From Bdellovibrio sp. CG10_big_fil_rev_8_21_14_0_10_47_8 (GTDB lineage: Bacteria > Bdellovibrionota > Bdellovibrionia > Bdellovibrionales > Bdellovibrionaceae): 23,653 bases of DNA. Shown here piece after piece: positions 20,791 through 23,653 of the stretch. Under the pieces are notes generated by a model. The model did no database searches. It was not told the DNA's origin and was given only the letters and a program-made list of their open reading frames with translations. Where the stretch lies: assembly GCA_002773975.1 (NCBI GenBank), contig PEZR01000144.1, positions 1 to 23,653 of the forward strand, written 5' to 3'. The position numbers were made by a program, and so were the translations under genes. Every line of letters starts with the position of its first letter. The first letter of the stretch is position 1.

Positions 20791-21735
20791 ATGAAAGTTA
20801 TTGAGCATTTAGAAAAATCTAGAAATCCTCTTTTCAGCTATGAGATTGTGCCTCCTCCGAGGGGTCGCAGTGTCAAAGATCTGATTGATGTTGTTGAGAT
20901 GTTGTCTCCCTATGAGCCGCCATGGATTGATGTGACGGCACATTCTTCGGTGGCATTTTACAATGAATTGGCGGATGGAAGCATTCAGCGAAAGATCATG
21001 AAAAAGAGACCTGGTACGATTGGGATCTGCGGAATTATTCAAAATCGCTTTCGAATTGATACCGTTGTTCATTTGCTCTGTCAGGGCTTCACTCGAGAGG
21101 AGACCGAGGATGCGCTGATTGAGCTTGGATATTTAGGGATTGAAAATGTTTTGGCTCTGTGTGGTGATTACTTAAACTTTCAAAAGCCCATTGCTAAAGA
21201 TCGAACATCAAACAAGTACGCCAAGGACTTGGTGACTCAAGTCACTGATTTGCGGCGGGGACAGTATCTAGAGGAAATGTCGGCGACAGCAGCTTTGGAT
21301 TTCTGTGTGGGCGTTGCAGGCTATCCAGAAAAGCATTTTGAGGCGCCAAACCTAAAAACAGATATCGAGTATATGAAGCAAAAGGTAGAGGCGGGTGCGG
21401 ATTATATCGTCACGCAGATGTTTTTTGACAACTCGAAGTATCTGTCTTTTCTGAAGCAGTGTCGTGACGCTGGTATCACCGTGCCTATTATTCCCGGGTT
21501 GAAAGTTTTGCGCTCGGTTCAGCAGTTGAAATCCATCCCTAAGAATTTTTATGTGGATATTCCTGAACCTTTGTCAGATGAAATCTTAAAGAATCCTACC
21601 CATGCAGCTGAGATTGGTAAACGATGGGCCTTGGACCAAGTGGAAGAACTTTTTGCCAACAAAGTTCCCTGCGCCCACTTCTATGTCATGAATGATGCAT
21701 CATTGGTTGTTGATATCGTAAAGAAGTTTAAATAA
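20791..21735 (+). CDS. metF: 5,10-methylenetetrahydrofolate reductase
   Basis: A flavin enzyme reducing 5,10-methylene-THF to 5-methyl-THF, the methyl donor for methionine synthase. The 314-aa TIM-barrel protein has the catalytic-Glu region FSYEIVPPPRG (Glu18), where many homologues read FEFFPP. The flavin-site segment IENVLALCGDY corresponds to the usual NILALRGD. GVAGYPEKHFEAPN, DYIVTQMFFDN and IPGLKVLRS are also typical. The last shows Leu-Lys where many homologues have Ile-Met-Pro. It is slightly longer than E. coli MetF (296 aa). It lies 3 nt after rfbA and 30 nt before metH, so it sits next to the enzyme that uses its product. Confidence 0.95.
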   Translation: MKVIEHLEKSRNPLFSYEIVPPPRGRSVKDLIDVVEMLSPYEPPWIDVTAHSSVAFYNELADGSIQRKIMKKRPGTIGICGIIQNRFRIDTVVHLLCQGFTREETEDALIELGYLGIENVLALCGDYLNFQKPIAKDRTSNKYAKDLVTQVTDLRRGQYLEEMSATAALDFCVGVAGYPEKHFEAPNLKTDIEYMKQKVEAGADYIVTQMFFDNSKYLSFLKQCRDAGITVPIIPGLKVLRSVQQLKSIPKNFYVDIPEPLSDEILKNPTHAAEIGKRWALDQVEELFANKVPCAHFYVMNDASLVVDIVKKFK

Positions 21736-21765
21736 TCATTAACTGAATCGAGAGTGAAATTGAGC

Positions 21766-23653
21766 ATGATTAGAAAATCGCCACTATGGTTTGAGTTAGA
21801 GAAGCTATTGAAAGAAAAGATTCTTTTCATCGATGGTGCCATGGGCACTATGGTTCAGCAGTACAAGCTGCAGGAGAAGGATTACCGAGGTGATCGGTTT
21901 TCTCAGCATTCGACGGACCTTAAGGGCAACAACGATCTGCTTTCCTTGACTCGGCCAGATGTGGTTCGAGCAATTCACCGAGAGTATCTGCAAGCTGGGG
22001 CAGATATCATTGAAACCAATACGTTCAATGGCACTACAATTGCGCAAAAAGATTATGGTTTGGAAGCTTTTGTGCCTGAAATCAATCGCGAAGCGGCTCG
22101 GCTGGCAAAAGAAGAGTGCGATCGATTTTTTCGAGAGACTGGGAAAAGATGTTTTGTGGCCGGTGCGTTGGGCCCAACAAATCGTACCTTGAGTCTGAGT
22201 CCAGATGTCAGCAATCCGGCCTTTCGTGCGGCGAGTTTCGAAGAAATGGCCTTGGCATATGAACAGCAAGTTTTGAGTTTGATCGAAGGTGGTGTCGATA
22301 TTCTTCTGCCTGAGACGGTATTTGATACATTGAATCTCAAGGCGGCTCTTTGGGCCATACAGAGTGTGCAGGAAAAGCGCGGAGAAAGAATTCCCCTCAT
22401 GATCTCGGTGACGATCACGGATCTATCCGGGCGAACTTTGTCCGGTCAGAATATTGGGGCATTTTGGAATTCAATCAAACATTCAAAACCCCTGTCGGTG
22501 GGAATTAATTGTGCGTTGGGTGCTCGAGAGATGCGACCATTTATGACGGAACTATCTCGGGTCGCGGACTGTTTTGTCAGTTGTTATCCCAATGCGGGCT
22601 TGCCGAATCCACTGGCTCCAACGGGCTATGACGAGACTCCAGAAATGTTGGCCTTTGAACTTAAAAAGTTCGCTCAGGAGGGCATCGTTAATGTGGTTGG
22701 TGGGTGCTGTGGCACCACTCCTGCGCACATTACTGCTGTCATGGAAGGAATTAGGGACATTCGACCTCGAGTGCGTCCCCAGCTGAACCCAGAGTTTTCA
22801 ATTTCAGGTTTGGAGCCACTCAATCGTCCAACGGGTGGGGAACAGGCATTTTTATTTGTTGGTGAGCGGACGAATGTTACTGGTTCTAGTCGGTTTGCGA
22901 AGTCGATTCGCGAAAAAAGATATTCGGACTCTCTGAGTATTGCCAGAAGCCAAGTCGAAAATGGAGCCAACGTCATCGATATCAATTTGGATGAGGGGAT
23001 GCTGGATTCCAAAGCTGAGATGGAACATTTTTTAAATCTATTGGCAACAGAGCCAGAGATTGCGCGCGTTCCATTTATGATTGATTCTTCAAAATGGGAA
23101 GTGATCGAGGCGGGTCTTCGTTGTGTTCAAGGCAAGGCGATCGTGAACTCCATTTCGTTGAAAGAAGGCGAGGAGGCTTTTAAAACACAGGCGCGCTTGG
23201 TTCAAAAATATGGTGCTGCCTGCGTGGTGATGGCTTTTGATGAAAATGGGCAGGCAGTCACTGTGGATGAAAAGGTTCGGATCTGCCAAAGGGCCTATAA
23301 AATCTGGACAGAGGATCTCGAACTGAGTCCAACAGATTTGATTTTCGATGCCAATATTTTGGCAATTGCGACGGGCATTGAGGAGCACAATAACTATGCC
23401 GTCAATTTTATAGAGGCTGTTCGACGGATCAAGACGGCATGCCCCGGTGCTCTGACCAGTGGTGGTTTGTCCAATTTATCGTTTTCTTTTCGAGGGAATG
23501 ATCGGGTTCGTGAGGCCATGCATTCGGTATTTCTGTATTATGCAATTCAGGCTGGTCTGGATATGGCCATCGTCAATGCGGGCATGCTCGAGGTCTATGA
23601 AGAGATTGATCCGGAGCTTCGTCAGCACGTCGAGGATGTGATTTTTAATCGTC
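21766..23653 (+). CDS. metH: Cobalamin-dependent methionine synthase, N-terminal part (partial)
   Basis: Transfers the methyl group of 5-methyl-THF through cobalamin to homocysteine. The frame stays open from ATG 21766 to the window end (629 codons plus one base), so the C-terminus is cut off. The homocysteine-binding barrel (~1-330) has FIDGAMGTMVQQYKL and the zinc ligands Cys249 (GINCALGA) and Cys314-Cys315 (GGCCGTTPAHI). The pterin-binding domain (~360-615) has FVGERTNVTGSSRF, GANVIDINLDEGMLD, FMIDSSKWEVIEAGL, GKAIVNSISLKEGE and SGGLSNLSFSFRGN. The cobalamin-binding and reactivation domains should lie beyond 23653. GAGAG at 21750-21754 is the nearest purine-rich site. No cobalamin riboswitch fits in the 30-nt gap before the gene. 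Confidence 0.96.
   Translation, partial: MIRKSPLWFELEKLLKEKILFIDGAMGTMVQQYKLQEKDYRGDRFSQHSTDLKGNNDLLSLTRPDVVRAIHREYLQAGADIIETNTFNGTTIAQKDYGLEAFVPEINREAARLAKEECDRFFRETGKRCFVAGALGPTNRTLSLSPDVSNPAFRAASFEEMALAYEQQVLSLIEGGVDILLPETVFDTLNLKAALWAIQSVQEKRGERIPLMISVTITDLSGRTLSGQNIGAFWNSIKHSKPLSVGINCALGAREMRPFMTELSRVADCFVSCYPNAGLPNPLAPTGYDETPEMLAFELKKFAQEGIVNVVGGCCGTTPAHITAVMEGIRDIRPRVRPQLNPEFSISGLEPLNRPTGGEQAFLFVGERTNVTGSSRFAKSIREKRYSDSLSIARSQVENGANVIDINLDEGMLDSKAEMEHFLNLLATEPEIARVPFMIDSSKWEVIEAGLRCVQGKAIVNSISLKEGEEAFKTQARLVQKYGAACVVMAFDENGQAVTVDEKVRICQRAYKIWTEDLELSPTDLIFDANILAIATGIEEHNNYAVNFIEAVRRIKTACPGALTSGGLSNLSFSFRGNDRVREAMHSVFLYYAIQAGLDMAIVNAGMLEVYEEIDPELRQHVEDVIFNR

Noticed and set aside
21736..21765. 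Cobalamin or SAM riboswitch before metH or metF
   Set aside because: The gaps before metF (3 nt) and metH (30 nt) are too short for either riboswitch, and no B12-box-like segment was seen.

Overview
The window is a bacterial chromosome segment dominated by one long co-directional (+) run of translation genes: the 3' end of fusA, then a fused S10-spc-alpha cluster in the order rpsJ, rplC, rplD, rplW, rplB, rpsS, rplV, rpsC, rplP, rpmC, rpsQ, rplN, rplE, rpsN, rpsH, rplF, rplR, rpsE, rpmD, rplO, secY, adk, rpmJ, rpsM, rpsK, rpsD, rpoA, rplQ. It begins with a consensus-like promoter just after fusA and ends at a strong intrinsic terminator after rplQ (about 14425-14456). Most genes are 0-20 nt apart, many start with GTG, and Shine-Dalgarno sequences commonly lie in the stop region of the upstream gene, so translation is probably coupled. 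Four genes often present in this arrangement are missing from their usual slots: tuf (fusA/rpsJ), rplX (rplN/rplE), and map and infA (adk/rpmJ).

After the terminator comes a membrane-anchored TlpA/ResA-like thioredoxin gene (+). It converges on a three-gene (-) operon at 15213-18738. Read in its own direction this encodes a multipass UPF0104/LPG-synthase-TM-like protein, a small DUF2062-like membrane protein (TIGR03546 type) and a large AsmA-like anchored periplasmic protein (TIGR03545 type). The genes are separated by 1 and 3 nt. The last two resemble a recognised gene pair of unknown function restricted to bacteria with outer membranes. This operon is the best candidate for an undescribed envelope system in the window.

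From 18868 to the right edge a (+) group encodes dTDP-glucose 4,6-dehydratase (rfbB), glucose-1-phosphate thymidylyltransferase (rfbA), methylenetetrahydrofolate reductase (metF) and the N-terminal two thirds or so of cobalamin-dependent methionine synthase (metH, cut by the window end). Sugar-nucleotide synthesis and one-carbon/methionine synthesis appear to share a transcript.

Organism: a Gram-negative (diderm) bacterium of moderate G+C. The AsmA-like/DUF2062 pair, the C-minus long form of S14 and the proteobacterial-looking rpoA point to Proteobacteria in the broad sense. The gene order and sequence style make a Bdellovibrio-like (Bdellovibrionota, former Deltaproteobacteria) source plausible, but this is an inference without database comparison. 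No tRNA, rRNA, CRISPR array, insertion sequence or prophage signal was seen, and no gene-free stretch exceeds 300 bases.
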